DNA of 64,000 nucleotides from Bradysia coprophila. Its lineage: Eukaryota > Arthropoda > Insecta > Diptera > Sciaridae. The stretch's first letter is position 1. The number at the start of each line of letters is the position of its first letter. The notes under the pieces are model-generated. The model ran no database searches and was not told the DNA's origin. It saw nothing but the letters and a program-made list of their open reading frames with translations. Below, piece after piece: positions 1-9,569 of the stretch. The stretch spans positions 5,558,749 to 5,622,748 of the forward strand of contig NC_050737.1 of NCBI RefSeq assembly GCF_014529535.1. Direction: 5' to 3'. The position numbers and the translations under genes were made by a program.

Positions 1-167
1 AAATAAAAATATTGTGAAATATTGTGAAATCTTGTGTGAAATGGTTGATACATACACGAAAAGTATGAGTGAAACATTGGTAAAGGGAAGACTTACCGAA
101 GGTCAGTCTTCTGGATATCTGGAATTGTTTCAGCTCCACAACGAGCACATATTCAAATGAAGAAATA

Positions 168-1299
168 ATGGCAAACAAAGGCCTAAGTGCTTATCATGTC
201 TTCGAAAGTGGCTGGGTACGTAAAATTGTTTCCCGCCGTTTATCGAACAGCAAAATTGTTGTCGTGGGAATAGTAGAGCACTCCCAGAGAATCAACGAAG
301 CACCACTACAGCCGTGGGTGCTCTGTCATTCAGGCGGAATGATTATTGCTGCCCACTGCAATTGCAAATCTGGATTAGGGGAAGCATGTTCACACATCGG
401 AGCAATACTATATGCTGTAGAAATATTTGTCCGAACCCACGACAATCACAGTAAAACCGATTTTCCTTGTCAATGGAACCATCCTGGAGTGTCGACTATT
501 GAACGGTTTCTACCATTGGCCGAAATGAGTTTTGCGAAAAAAGAGAGATTTCCTCAATCAATTGAATGTCCAGAAGAATTTTCGAAAGAGGATATTTATG
601 AGTTGTTGAAAGAGAATAAGGAAAAGTCGAATATCGTCTCACCATTAACACTTGTGTCTCCCGGCTTAAATGCGGAATTCATTAAACAACGCACTCATCG
701 GAAGAAGCTGAAAGTGAGTTATATGATATGATATTATTTCCAGGGACAAATACACAAGCGATTATGACAAAATTATCCGTCTCAGCCTCATCAACATATT
801 CTACAACTCCGAATTTCAAGGAAAGGAACTTCAAGAGGTCCTGAAAATAGCTCAATCCATTGTCGTACCTGCCGAATGTATAAATATGGTCGAGACACTA
901 ACAGTAAAGCAGAAAGACTGTTGGCTGTGGGAAAAACATCGTGTAGGGAGAGTAACAGGTTCGGTCTTTAAATCGGTTTGTCGTACCAGCTTGAAGAAAC
1001 TAGCGAAGTCGACTATAATGAAAATATGCTATTCCGAAAAATCTCGAGTCACTTCAAAAGCAATAAAATACGGAAACGATATGAAGCCGATTGCCAGGAA
1101 AATGTTTATACAAAGCATGGAGAAAGCTCATCAAAACTTTTCCTGCTCTGAAAGTGGACTCGTTATCGATCCTCTATGTAATTTCTTTGCTGCCAGTCCT
1201 GATGGTACGTGTAAGTGTGACTGTCATGGAAATTATTTAGCTAAGACTGTTATTGTACCTGAACTGATGAACAGTTTCTATACGAAAACCTATGGTTAA
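168..1299 (+). pseudogene. SWIM zinc-finger / YqaJ-like exonuclease remnant
   Basis: The first segment (168-731) carries a SWIM-type zinc-binding motif, CNCKSGLGEACSH, near residues 65-77. A second segment is open from about 745, with its first ATG at 886, and resembles the YqaJ/lambda-exonuclease fold: RVGRVTGSVF, then YGNDMKPIARKMF, then FAASPDGTCKC. The conserved lysine-containing motif expected just after the SPDG/C-x-C stretch (EIKCP-like) is absent. The sequence diverges and stops at 1299, so the nuclease core is truncated. A GTGAGT...TTTCCAG stretch of about 30 nt lies between the segments but is too short for a normal intron and does not keep phase, so I read it as a frame break. An open stretch upstream (from about 66) looks like an earlier part of the same protein in another frame. 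The neighbour is the transposase on the opposite strand. Confidence 0.6.
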
Positions 1300-1354
1300 T
1301 CAATTACGATTTTTTGTATCAATTAAAACAATTTTTAAAAAAGAGTTTCACAAT

Positions 1355-2206
1355 TTATTTAGCTGGAATTATGGATGGACATAAATTACACAAGGCGCTG
1401 CACACTGTAATTTTGTTGTCTATAATTGGAACATTGTCCGTCGAAGATACAGGTTTCGACAACATAGACACTGGGATCACTCGATAAAGTATTAAATAGT
1501 TTCGTCTCAACAAGCCAATGCATCGCTCCACATGGATTCGGACGTTAGCAATTTTTCGAGTGGCCTCCACAGCTAAGGGATGCAATTGTTTTTGATTGGA
1601 CACAAATACTGGAATTTCCAGGTCGACACAACGAATTTTGAACACATCATGCATGTTGAATCCTTTGTCGGCAAGCACCAAGTCGTTTGGTTCCAATATA
1701 TCAAGAAATTGAGAGGAAGTCGTAACAAGCATGTCGTTAGCTCTTCCTCCGAATCCTTAAGAAACGAACTCGAACATTCCTTGTGGCGTAACTTACACCA
1801 AGTACTTTAGAGTGTAATAATGTTTGTATTCAGACCAGCACTGAATACGTGTGTCGAAATGATATGGGGCTTCGATGAACAATTCAACGCAGTCAATGAT
1901 GTGTGCCACTTGATCTCCGAAATTGGTTTTAAAACATTCTGGCATTGTATTCATGACTTCTTCTCTGGGCGGGCGATATATCATTCCTTTCATCTTGAAG
2001 TTAATGCACGAGTAAAAAGCACGACTCGCTGTTTGCTTGGAGACTTGAAATCGATATGCCAGATCGCTGAATTGGAGCCCGAGTCGTAGTTTCATCAACG
2101 TTAAAATTATGATCTGTGATGCCGTCAATGAATGCTTTGTGATCAACGAACGGAGTCAGCTTCGTAATAAGTGTTTCGAGTAAAGAGAAGTTTGGCAGAC
2201 CAGTGT
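1355..2206 (-). pseudogene. DDE transposase (DDE_Tnp_4 type), catalytic half, degraded
   Basis: Read on the minus strand from 2206 down to 1355. The part nearest the MITE gives YYTGLPNF and a helix-turn-helix region (LGLQFSDLAYRFQVSKQTAS) typical of the HTH_Tnp_4 domain. It is followed by a DDE_4 nuclease fold whose likely catalytic residues are visible: D in IIDCVEL, D in VLADKGF, and E in HVERCIG. Damage seen: a 1-nt frameshift near 2135, another near 1793-1797, and an in-frame TAA shortly before GGRANDM. The family moves DNA by cut-and-paste; this copy cannot make the enzyme. The remaining N-terminal part lies at 2344-2996 and 9485-9569. Confidence 0.7.
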
Positions 2207-2215
2207 AGTATAACG

Positions 2216-2334
2216 GTTGCTAGGAATCTCGCGCCGCGTCATTCACAATAATTCTCATTTTGACACATTTTGTATAAGGAAGATGTCACTTTGTGAGTTA
2301 TTATGAATGACGCGGCGCGAGATTCCCTAACACC
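2216..2334. mobile_element. 119-bp Mutator-like MITE with 9-bp target duplication
   Basis: Terminal inverted repeats read GTTGCTAGGAATCTCGCG on the left and GGTGTTAGGGAATCTCGC on the complement of the right end, continuing through GCCGCGTCATTCA. Both sides are flanked by the direct repeat AGTATAACG (2207-2215 and 2335-2343). A 9-bp duplication and G-rich ends fit Mutator-like (MULE) elements. There is no coding capacity. It sits inside the transposase gene: bridging it joins KKTLYW on the far side to YYTGLPNF in one frame, so it landed in coding sequence. Confidence 0.85.
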
Positions 2335-2343
2335 AGTATAACG

Positions 2344-2996
2344 TCTTCTTGTTGTCATCCTTGAAGAAGTTCAGATCAATTTCGAAATGCTTAAGTTTTT
2401 CATTTAAATTTTCCACTACTTTGAACAATCCATGGATAATACTCTTCAATTCGTCAATTTTGTCATTTTTTAAAATTTCGTCAAGAATCCGGTTCAAATT
2501 ATTCATTTCAAGTTCAATTGTTTCGCTTATGGTTTTTATGTCGGCTGTTTCGACGTTTATTGCGTCCTCGTCAAATTCCAGCTCGACAGGACCGTTTCCT
2601 CGTGAAACAGCGGGTACAACATTGAAGTCATCATCGAAGTCAGAATTCTTCCCCACTGCATGCTGTTTGTTGTCATTTCCATTTCCGATTGTCATCAATA
2701 CGGTTTCTATTATCGCCAAAGTCACAATTCTTCTCCATTGCATGCTTTTCGTTGTCATTTCCGTCCATTAATTTCCGATTGTCATAAATACGGTTTCTCT
2801 TATCGCCAAAGTCACAATTCTTCTCCGTTGTTGCTACGGGCTGTCCATAATCTTCAAAACCATTCGAAATGTTGAGCCACGGCATCCAGTCAGGATTCAG
2901 TGCGTCATCGTCGTCAGCCTTGCCTGGAAATACCACTTGTACCGCACGGCATAAATTACCATTTTTAAAATGTGCAGAGCAAACTCTCTTCGAGGT
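2344..2996 (-). pseudogene. ISL2EU transposase, acidic linker and C-terminal half of THAP domain
   Basis: Read on the minus strand, the stretch next to the LINE gives SKRVCSAHFKNG...RAVQVVFPG. This has the late Cys-x2-His pair and the final hydrophobic motif of a THAP zinc finger (compare AVPTIF). It is followed by an acidic linker with repeats of GNDN..HA...KN.DF and a heptad-rich region (ETIELEMNNLNRILDEILK) likely to form a coiled coil. A frameshift falls between about 2673 and 2758. The N-terminal half of the THAP domain is on the far side of the LINE at 9485-9569. Confidence 0.6.
2671..2850. repeat. 90-bp tandem repeat in transposase linker
   Basis: The motif ATTTCCGATTGTCAT recurs at 2681 and 2771 (period 90 bp, i.e. 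30 codons). A third, more diverged version is visible in the protein toward 2640. The period is a multiple of three, so the repeat lengthened the linker without breaking frame when it arose. Confidence 0.7.
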
Positions 2997-3010
2997 AATA
3001 TTTGTTATAG
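2997..3010. other. Left target-site duplication of LOA-like LINE
   Basis: AATATTTGTTATAG is repeated exactly at 9471-9484, directly after the poly(A) tail. The first two As of the right copy could also belong to the tail, so the duplication is 12-14 bp. Confidence 0.9.
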
Positions 3011-3156
3011 AGAGAGAGAAGAAGAACGAACGGACGCGCTTAAGATAGCTCCGTATTTAAATAAGATTTTCCTACAGTAAAATAGTGAAACGGTGAAATA
3101 AAAACCCTGTCAGTGTTTCTATAAAGGCCCAGGACTCCATCTGGGGTGTAGTGATA

Positions 3157-5529
3157 ATGAAGCACACAGCAAATCTACCAAAATTAAAGAAAAAAAGCAT
3201 AGCTGAGGGCAACCAAAATGGCGCCCCATCTCATGTACGAATTGTAAATTGGGCAATTTGTAAGCAACGTTGTGTAAATCAAAATCACAACCACAGGAGT
3301 AATTTCGTTGAAATTACTCTCTCGCCTAACGGCTCTCTGGGATCGATTATATCGAACTCTCTAGATTTACGATTGCCATCTGGCTCTAAATATTGCTCAA
3401 CGAGCTCTCTCTTCAAACTAAACACATCAAGCACGACATCACACACACATTATAGGACCATTCAGCACGATCTGTCGCAACACATTAGAAGTACACAGTG
3501 TATAGAGAAGCATACAATCAATGCAACTACAGTCACTACAATATTGACCGAGAAGAGCATAACAACATTCGACTGTAAACCGATTATCGGCAACTCTCGC
3601 GGAAATAATTTGCTCCCAAAATTAAACGACTACGTAAAGCTCTTACCGTCATCTCATACCGGCAAAATCAACGCCATTCGATCATTATTTCCCGAACATT
3701 CCGGATCTTTCAATAACTGCAAACCGACGCTGTCATACAACAGTAATTTATCAGAATCGTGCTTGGTGAATCGTACCTACCTAACAGGATTATCGGTGTC
3801 GGTGTATTCTGGGCGTACAACTTGGTACACAGTAAAAAACTGCTTTATTCGCTGGATAAAGGAAACCGCAATCGAAAACCGCGTGCTCAACAGGATATTT
3901 TCCATCTGGACTTCTACGTCTATACTAAGCAGTGCCCACATTAGGGTTAAGGTAAAAACAAGTTCACCAACAGCAACTAACAATATAACTGATCCCGTGT
4001 ATAATTATAAGCAGACAGCTATCAAAGGAACAACGAATCTTGCAAACGGAACGAAGCTCGGAACTGTAGATTCCAACCCATTCTATCAACACGATAGCTA
4101 CCGGTCTCGACAAGAAAAACAATTAGCCAGCACAAGGAACGATTCACGTTCATCGGGCAGACTTCTACGCCACGCAAACATAATCTCGTGCCGGAAGATA
4201 TTCGCACATAAATACAACGATCAGGTAAAAGCTTACAGCGTGCAATACATCGGTACTCCTAACCTCAACTATTATTATGTTGTAGCAATAGCACGGGCAC
4301 ACCGTCATAGTGGTTCAGTAGTACAATCGGCCAACCTAAGCGACGACTCACATTCAGCGAGAAGTCATCAACACTGCAGCAGCTCGATTCAACCATTATT
4401 TGCACTCGAGCACAACGATCGGGTAAAAATTTCAATCACACAGTGCAGCAGAGCTCATAACCTCAACTACGGTTACTTCATAGCAATAGTACGCGCACAG
4501 AATCACAGCTATCTAGTAGCTCAACTGGAACAAAACAACTTCTTAGTAGTGCGCATCGATTCCAATTCTCCGGTAAGGCAAGGGCGCCCGCACCATACTA
4601 AGGTCTCAAAGAAGGTAATGCATCGCGCAGCATTCGGCCTGAAACTATTCAATTCAACACTTAAGGATAAGGACATTCAACCCAATCTGGAGGACAGCAC
4701 TAAGAGCGACGTAGACGAGCCAATCGAAGTTGATCCTATCGACGAGGAAACTGTAGAAAGCGCTCTAGGAAACATCGATTCGGTGCTACAAATTACGGTA
4801 TCAGATAAAGACATCAACGACATCAGTGCCATAGCAGCTAGCATAGAGATCAACGAGGAGGAGCAGATACGCGCTAAAAGGTCACGAGAATCCAGCACCA
4901 CGTCGTCTACAGGGGGCACACAACCACCAACGAAAAAGATAAGGAGAGTCATTATGAGCCCGCCTGTGGCTGAGGAACTGCCAGCAAAACCAGCTAAGCA
5001 CGTTGTCAAGTTGGTACCAGACATGGATGAAGCTCACCTGTTCTCTAAGGCGCACGGCAAGATCATACACAACAGTGTCAAAAATCAACTGAAAAAGGTC
5101 GACGATCCGGAAGTCAAATTTGATTATTGTGATTTCGAGAGAGGACACTACAAGTTCGTCTGTCCCAATCAAACTGCAAAGGAATGGGCACTAATGGTTG
5201 TTCCCATCTTGAAGGACCTCTGGAAGGACGCTAAAATAAAAGCAATCGACTGCGGAGCCGTTCCGCGTCTAATTCGAGCTACGACTATCGTTGAGAATCC
5301 GGCCCCAGAGACTTTGGATTTCTTCGACGACATTGAGCTGAAGAATGATAGCATCGACACAAACCACTGGCGTCCATTCAACAAGAAAAAGATCCAAGGT
5401 GATAGAACAATCATCTTCTTCGGAATCGACGAAAAATCAGTCAAGGATCTAAAAGCCATCGGTTTCAAGCCGTACTTTGGGAGTAGTCGCATACGAATCT
5501 CCATAGAAGAGAGCAAAAACAGCAAATAA
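3157..5529 (+). CDS. LINE ORF1, gag-like protein (790 aa)
   Basis: The first ATG is at 3157 (the open frame begins two codons earlier with GTG). The N-terminal two thirds are rich in Ser, Thr, Asn and His with low complexity. An imperfect internal duplication of about 45-65 residues is seen where HKYNDQVKAYSVQ and EHNDRVKISITQ align, about 200 bp apart (4195-4330 and 4399-4530). A short acidic stretch (residues about 510-570) and a basic patch PPTKKIRRV follow. The C-terminal 190 residues, ending FKPYFGSSRIRIS, resemble the DUF4780 domain found in ORF1 of LOA-like elements. No CCHC knuckles are visible. ORF1 proteins bind the element RNA. The stop codon overlaps the next ATG (TAATG). Confidence 0.8.
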   Translation: MKHTANLPKLKKKSIAEGNQNGAPSHVRIVNWAICKQRCVNQNHNHRSNFVEITLSPNGSLGSIISNSLDLRLPSGSKYCSTSSLFKLNTSSTTSHTHYRTIQHDLSQHIRSTQCIEKHTINATTVTTILTEKSITTFDCKPIIGNSRGNNLLPKLNDYVKLLPSSHTGKINAIRSLFPEHSGSFNNCKPTLSYNSNLSESCLVNRTYLTGLSVSVYSGRTTWYTVKNCFIRWIKETAIENRVLNRIFSIWTSTSILSSAHIRVKVKTSSPTATNNITDPVYNYKQTAIKGTTNLANGTKLGTVDSNPFYQHDSYRSRQEKQLASTRNDSRSSGRLLRHANIISCRKIFAHKYNDQVKAYSVQYIGTPNLNYYYVVAIARAHRHSGSVVQSANLSDDSHSARSHQHCSSSIQPLFALEHNDRVKISITQCSRAHNLNYGYFIAIVRAQNHSYLVAQLEQNNFLVVRIDSNSPVRQGRPHHTKVSKKVMHRAAFGLKLFNSTLKDKDIQPNLEDSTKSDVDEPIEVDPIDEETVESALGNIDSVLQITVSDKDINDISAIAASIEINEEEQIRAKRSRESSTTSSTGGTQPPTKKIRRVIMSPPVAEELPAKPAKHVVKLVPDMDEAHLFSKAHGKIIHNSVKNQLKKVDDPEVKFDYCDFERGHYKFVCPNQTAKEWALMVVPILKDLWKDAKIKAIDCGAVPRLIRATTIVENPAPETLDFFDDIELKNDSIDTNHWRPFNKKKIQGDRTIIFFGIDEKSVKDLKAIGFKPYFGSSRIRISIEESKNSK

Positions 5530-5735
5530 TGGCTTCAGTGCGCAAATTTACTACGATGTTGGGCTATTCAAAATGTAACAAATCTCTAAGTACTTCCATA
5601 AATAAACTTTCATCAACAAGCAAATTGAGTTTCTTTTGGCACCAAGCAGAAACCACCTCACCACGTAAGTCTGTGAGCTCCAAGCCCCACTCTAAAGATC
5701 TCATCGAACAGGAATTCCATTTTGACCATGGATAA
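5529..5735 (+). CDS. Small middle ORF of LINE (68 aa), unknown function
   Basis: ATG at 5529 shares its A with the TAA stop of ORF1 (TAATG). Its own stop at 5733-5735 overlaps the ORF2 start ATG at 5728 (ATGGATAA). The peptide is Ser/Lys-rich with no recognised domain. The arrangement would suit termination-reinitiation so that ORF2 is made from the same mRNA. It could equally be a simple spacer that happens to be open; nothing in the peptide itself argues for a function. Confidence 0.4.
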   Translation: MASVRKFTTMLGYSKCNKSLSTSINKLSSTSKLSFFWHQAETTSPRKSVSSKPHSKDLIEQEFHFDHG

Positions 5736-8700
5736 AGAGCTAGATTTTTATCAGATTAATCTACATAGAGCGTACGCGCCCACATCAGAACTGAATACAC
5801 TAGTCAGTAACAAAACATCCTTCATTGCTTTAGTACAGGAACCAACAGTTAGATTAGGTAAAATAACTGGCTTAAACAGGAGAATAGGTAATGTCATCCA
5901 TTCAGGGGGTAACAGTAGACCTAGAGCTGCGATATACTGCTCCAAAAACTTAACAATGCACCCAATGTACAATTTGAGCACACCAGACCAGGCGGTGGCA
6001 ATGCTAACTGTTAAAGTGAATTGCAGTGACAAGAATATAATAATCTGTTCAAGCTACTTTCCATACGAAGCCGCAGACGGTCCTCCTAGCCCTGAATTCA
6101 TCGTCCTGGTAGAGTACTGTAAATCCAACAATATACAAATGCTTGCGAGCATAGATGCTAACGCTCACCACTTTGCATGGGGAAGCACGAATATAAACAT
6201 ACGGGGAGGAAACCTGTTTGACTTCATTCTAACAACAGACTTGAGAATTGTGAACATAGGGAACGAACCAACATTCAGGAACAAACTAAGGCAAGAAGTA
6301 CTCGATATTTCTCTATGCTCAGAAAACCTTTTTCCACACATTACTGACTGGCATGTCTCTGATCATATTCTCACATCTGATCACAGATGCATCACATTCA
6401 AAATGTCTTTAGATCCAATACCTCCTCTCCTATTTAGGAACCCAGCTTCCACAAATTGGACTTTATTCAGAAACATACTCTTAGAATCATTAGACGATGG
6501 AAATAATCACTCCTCCCCAATCTTAACAGAGCAAGAACTAGATGAAGATGCACTTTACCTACAAAATATCTTAGTTAACGCATATGAAAAATCATGCCCG
6601 ATTCTAAAACACAAGGCAGGCAACTCAGTACCTTACTACTCTACGGCAGACAAAAAACAGAGACAGAAAGTTCGGAGGCTTTTCAACAACTGTAAAATAA
6701 CAGGTGACTTTCACCCTTACTACAAGGAATTAGGTATCTATAACAAAAATCTGAGAAGCAGAGAAAGAGCTGGCTGGCAAAATCAATGCAGCGCTATCAA
6801 CAAGGTACACGATGCTTCAAAGTTACTAAAAATAATATCCAAGGACCCCACACAAATGGCGGGCTCTTTACTATTGCCAAACGGAGAATACACTAAGAAC
6901 CACGAGGAGACGTATAAGCATCTGCTAGACTTCCACTTCCCAAACTGCAAGGAAACCAATGAAGACGAGCACAGCAGAATCACACACTCATTCGATGGGG
7001 AAGCAAACCCAGATTTGATTAACAGAATGGTAACAATAGACCGCATTGACTGGGCCATGAAAACTTTCATACCGTTGAAATCACCAGGTCCAGACAACAT
7101 TTTTCCAGCTATGATGCAAAACAGCAACACGGGCGTCTTACATCTCATGAATAGATTATTCAAAGCATCACTAGGGCTAAAATACATACCTAGAAGCTGG
7201 AGGAGAGTAAAAGTAATCTTCATACAAAAGCCAGGCAAAAGTAATTACTCATTAGCCGAAAACTACAGACCAATAAGCTTGTCGTCATTTATGTTGAAAA
7301 CTCTCGAAAAAATAATAGACAGGTACCTTAGAGACGAGCCTTTAAGACAATTTAAAATACACCCAAAACAACATGCCTACCAGAGCGGAAAGTCTACCGA
7401 AAATGCTCTACAAAATATCGTTCAAAGCATAGAGCTATCATTAGCCTATGGTGAATTCGCACTAGGATGCTTTATAGATATATCTGGCGCTTTCAACTAC
7501 CTAACGTATTTGGCCATAAAAAATGCTTGCTACAAACACAACATAGATCCGGGTATCATAGGGTGGATCCTAGCTATGTTACACAGTAGATTAATCTTTG
7601 TCCACTTCGGCACATCAATAATTATAACGACAGTATCTAAAGGTTGCCCACAAGGAGGAGTTCTACCACCACTGCTATGGTGTCTAGTACTGAATGAACT
7701 TCTAACCATTCTCAGCGACAGGAACTTCCAAACAGAGGGTTTCTCAGACGATTTAGCAATTCTACTTAGAGGAAAATTCATCAGCGTCCTGTGTGATTTA
7801 CTTCAAACGGCTCTCGATATTGTTAGTGAATGGTGCGATGGAAACGAACTAACTATTAACCCGAGTAAGACAAAGATGATATTATTCACTAATAAAAGGA
7901 AAACAGAAGTTATGAATATACCACTAATTAAAGGAACACCAATACTTCTGGTCAACTCGGTAAGATATCTGGGTATTACCCTGGACAGCAAGCTGTCCTG
8001 GAATGACAATCTGGATGAACGAATACAAAAAGCCACTATCTCTCTGTGGCAATGTAGGAGAGCGTACGGCAAATCATGGGGTCTCTCTCCCAAAGTAATG
8101 TTCTGGATTTACACGACAGTCATCAGACCAATCTTAACATACGGATGCTTCCTTTGGAATCACATATGTAAATATCAACAAGTACGCTACAAACTAGATA
8201 AATTCCAGAGAATGGCCTGCAAAGCAATAACAGGATCTTGGAGATCAACTCCAACAGCTGCCATGGAGGCACTTTTGAACCTCACTCCATTGCACATTTT
8301 TATAGAAACCGAAGCCATTATTACAATGAGCAGGCTAACCAAGCAACAAGACAATCAGTTCAAGAACACCAACCATTCAAGCATATGGTTCAACACGATT
8401 ATTGACGAACCTGATCTATTAATGCCCTCAGACAAAATCATAACAAAGCACAAATTTGACAGAAGGTTCAACATCCAGATCCCATCAAGGGAGGACTGGT
8501 TCAATGGGAAATTACCACCAAAAGGAATTGTCTTCTACACAGACGGCTCACTGATCTCGAAATCGGCAGGAGCCGGAGTATACTGCAATCACCCTAAGAT
8601 CAAAAATTCTATTCCACTAGGAAAATGCTCGTCAATATTTCTAGCTGAGATAAGAGCAATCATGGAGGGCTGTCACGCTCTCATCGATAACAATATTACT

Positions 8701-9357
8701 GGCCAAGACGTATCTATTTGCTCGGACAGTCAGGCGGCACTAAAGGCGCTAGCATCAATCAGCTTTAAGTCAGCAGTAACGCTAGAATGCTGGGAAACTT
8801 TGAACAGTGCTACCACTATCAACCACATCAACCTAATATGGGTGCCAGGTCACCAAGGTATTGAAGGTAACGAAATCGCAGACGAGCTAGCCAGAATTGC
8901 GGCTCTAAGCACACCAATTGGACCAGAACCAATAATGGGCACGCCCCACTCATACAGTAAAAGTATAATTAAAATAATAAGGACAAAAAGATCCAAAAAT
9001 TATTGGGACAGCATTACAAGCTGCAGACAATCCAAAAACTGCATCAACATATGCGACAGAAACTCAAAGTTTCTACTAAACGTAAGCAGAACAAGACTGA
9101 AAATCTTCACCGGCGTAACAACTGGACACTACGGATTTAACAAACACCTCACAACTATAGGAAAACGAACGGATCCAGGGTGTGATCTGTGTGGCCATCA
9201 CACTGACACAGCCGAACATTACCTCTGCCATTGCCCAGCTTTCATCATGAAAAGGCGAAAGCACTTAGGCAACTACATCATCAGGTATAACCTGATCAAA
9301 AACATTCACCCAAGGGACATCCTAAACTACATTACTAGTACAGGAAGGTTCCAATAA
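5728..9357 (+). CDS. LINE ORF2: endonuclease, reverse transcriptase, RNase H (1209 aa)
   Basis: The start is the ATG at 5728 (context GACCATGG); the open frame begins at 5722 without ATG. Domains in order: an endonuclease/exonuclease/phosphatase fold with QEPTV, DANAHHFAWGSTN (near residue 143) and SDHR; a reverse transcriptase with SPGPDNIFP, IQKPGKSN, NYRPISL, DISGAFN, KGCPQGGVLPPLLW, the active-site box GFSDDLAIL (near residue 672; FSDD instead of the usual YADD) and RYLGITLDSKLSW; then RNase H with YTDGS (near 939), AEIRAIMEG, SDSQAAL and GNEIADELA, all four acidic residues being present. The C-terminus carries a Cys/His cluster, CDLCGHHTDTAEHYLCHC. No frameshift or stop. The protein nicks DNA and copies the element RNA by target-primed reverse transcription. 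Confidence 0.92.
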   Translation: MDKELDFYQINLHRAYAPTSELNTLVSNKTSFIALVQEPTVRLGKITGLNRRIGNVIHSGGNSRPRAAIYCSKNLTMHPMYNLSTPDQAVAMLTVKVNCSDKNIIICSSYFPYEAADGPPSPEFIVLVEYCKSNNIQMLASIDANAHHFAWGSTNINIRGGNLFDFILTTDLRIVNIGNEPTFRNKLRQEVLDISLCSENLFPHITDWHVSDHILTSDHRCITFKMSLDPIPPLLFRNPASTNWTLFRNILLESLDDGNNHSSPILTEQELDEDALYLQNILVNAYEKSCPILKHKAGNSVPYYSTADKKQRQKVRRLFNNCKITGDFHPYYKELGIYNKNLRSRERAGWQNQCSAINKVHDASKLLKIISKDPTQMAGSLLLPNGEYTKNHEETYKHLLDFHFPNCKETNEDEHSRITHSFDGEANPDLINRMVTIDRIDWAMKTFIPLKSPGPDNIFPAMMQNSNTGVLHLMNRLFKASLGLKYIPRSWRRVKVIFIQKPGKSNYSLAENYRPISLSSFMLKTLEKIIDRYLRDEPLRQFKIHPKQHAYQSGKSTENALQNIVQSIELSLAYGEFALGCFIDISGAFNYLTYLAIKNACYKHNIDPGIIGWILAMLHSRLIFVHFGTSIIITTVSKGCPQGGVLPPLLWCLVLNELLTILSDRNFQTEGFSDDLAILLRGKFISVLCDLLQTALDIVSEWCDGNELTINPSKTKMILFTNKRKTEVMNIPLIKGTPILLVNSVRYLGITLDSKLSWNDNLDERIQKATISLWQCRRAYGKSWGLSPKVMFWIYTTVIRPILTYGCFLWNHICKYQQVRYKLDKFQRMACKAITGSWRSTPTAAMEALLNLTPLHIFIETEAIITMSRLTKQQDNQFKNTNHSSIWFNTIIDEPDLLMPSDKIITKHKFDRRFNIQIPSREDWFNGKLPPKGIVFYTDGSLISKSAGAGVYCNHPKIKNSIPLGKCSSIFLAEIRAIMEGCHALIDNNITGQDVSICSDSQAALKALASISFKSAVTLECWETLNSATTINHINLIWVPGHQGIEGNEIADELARIAALSTPIGPEPIMGTPHSYSKSIIKIIRTKRSKNYWDSITSCRQSKNCINICDRNSKFLLNVSRTRLKIFTGVTTGHYGFNKHLTTIGKRTDPGCDLCGHHTDTAEHYLCHCPAFIMKRRKHLGNYIIRYNLIKNIHPRDILNYITSTGRFQ

Positions 9358-9445
9358 CCAGCAACTGCACTAATAAGTCATAGCCAGCACAATGGGCCCA
9401 AACAGAGGCCCCCGTGCGTGTTCTACCACGGTAGAACGGCTACTT

Positions 9446-9470
9446 AAAAAAAAAAAAAAAAAAAAAAAAA
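9446..9470 (+). other. Poly(A) tail of LINE
   Basis: An uninterrupted run of A follows GGCTACTT and abuts the right target duplication (9471-9484). Its purity suggests little time since insertion. Confidence 0.9.
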
Positions 9471-9484
9471 AATATTTGTTATAG

Positions 9485-9569
9485 TTATCGAAGACTTGTT
9501 TTTCAATGCGCGAATCCACTCCAACCTTTGACGAAGTATCAGGCGTTTCTTTGTGTCTAACGTAATGCA
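9485..9569 (-). pseudogene. N-terminal half of the split THAP domain
   Basis: Read on the minus strand from 9569, this encodes LDTKKRLILRQRLEWIRALK and then KSSITITNIT. It has the conserved Trp-containing helix of THAP domains and runs, across the LINE target duplication, into SKRVCSAHF at 2996 in the same frame. The early Cys pair of the finger is not clearly seen here and may be in a preceding exon. Confidence 0.5.

Larger units (their letters stand above)
3011..9470 (+). mobile_element. Full-length LOA-like non-LTR retrotransposon (LINE), 6.46 kb
   Basis: The element has a 5' UTR (3011-3156), a gag-like ORF1, a short middle ORF, and a long ORF2 with endonuclease, reverse transcriptase and RNase H. 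A 3' UTR (9358-9445) and a run of about 25 A follow. It is bounded by an exact 14-bp target duplication. The combination of an apurinic-type endonuclease with a WGSTN/DANAHH block, an RNase H after the RT, and a DUF4780-like ORF1 end fits the LOA/I group. Intact ORFs, an exact duplication and a pure A tail point to a young insertion. Confidence 0.88.

Noticed and set aside
713..742. GTGAGT...TTTCCAG as an intron in the SWIM/YqaJ gene
   Set aside because: About 30 nt is shorter than functional introns and joining the sides does not keep the frame.
3777..5525. Minus-strand open frames across LINE ORF1
   Set aside because: Shadows of ORF1: they follow its codon pattern on the other strand and have no recognisable domain.
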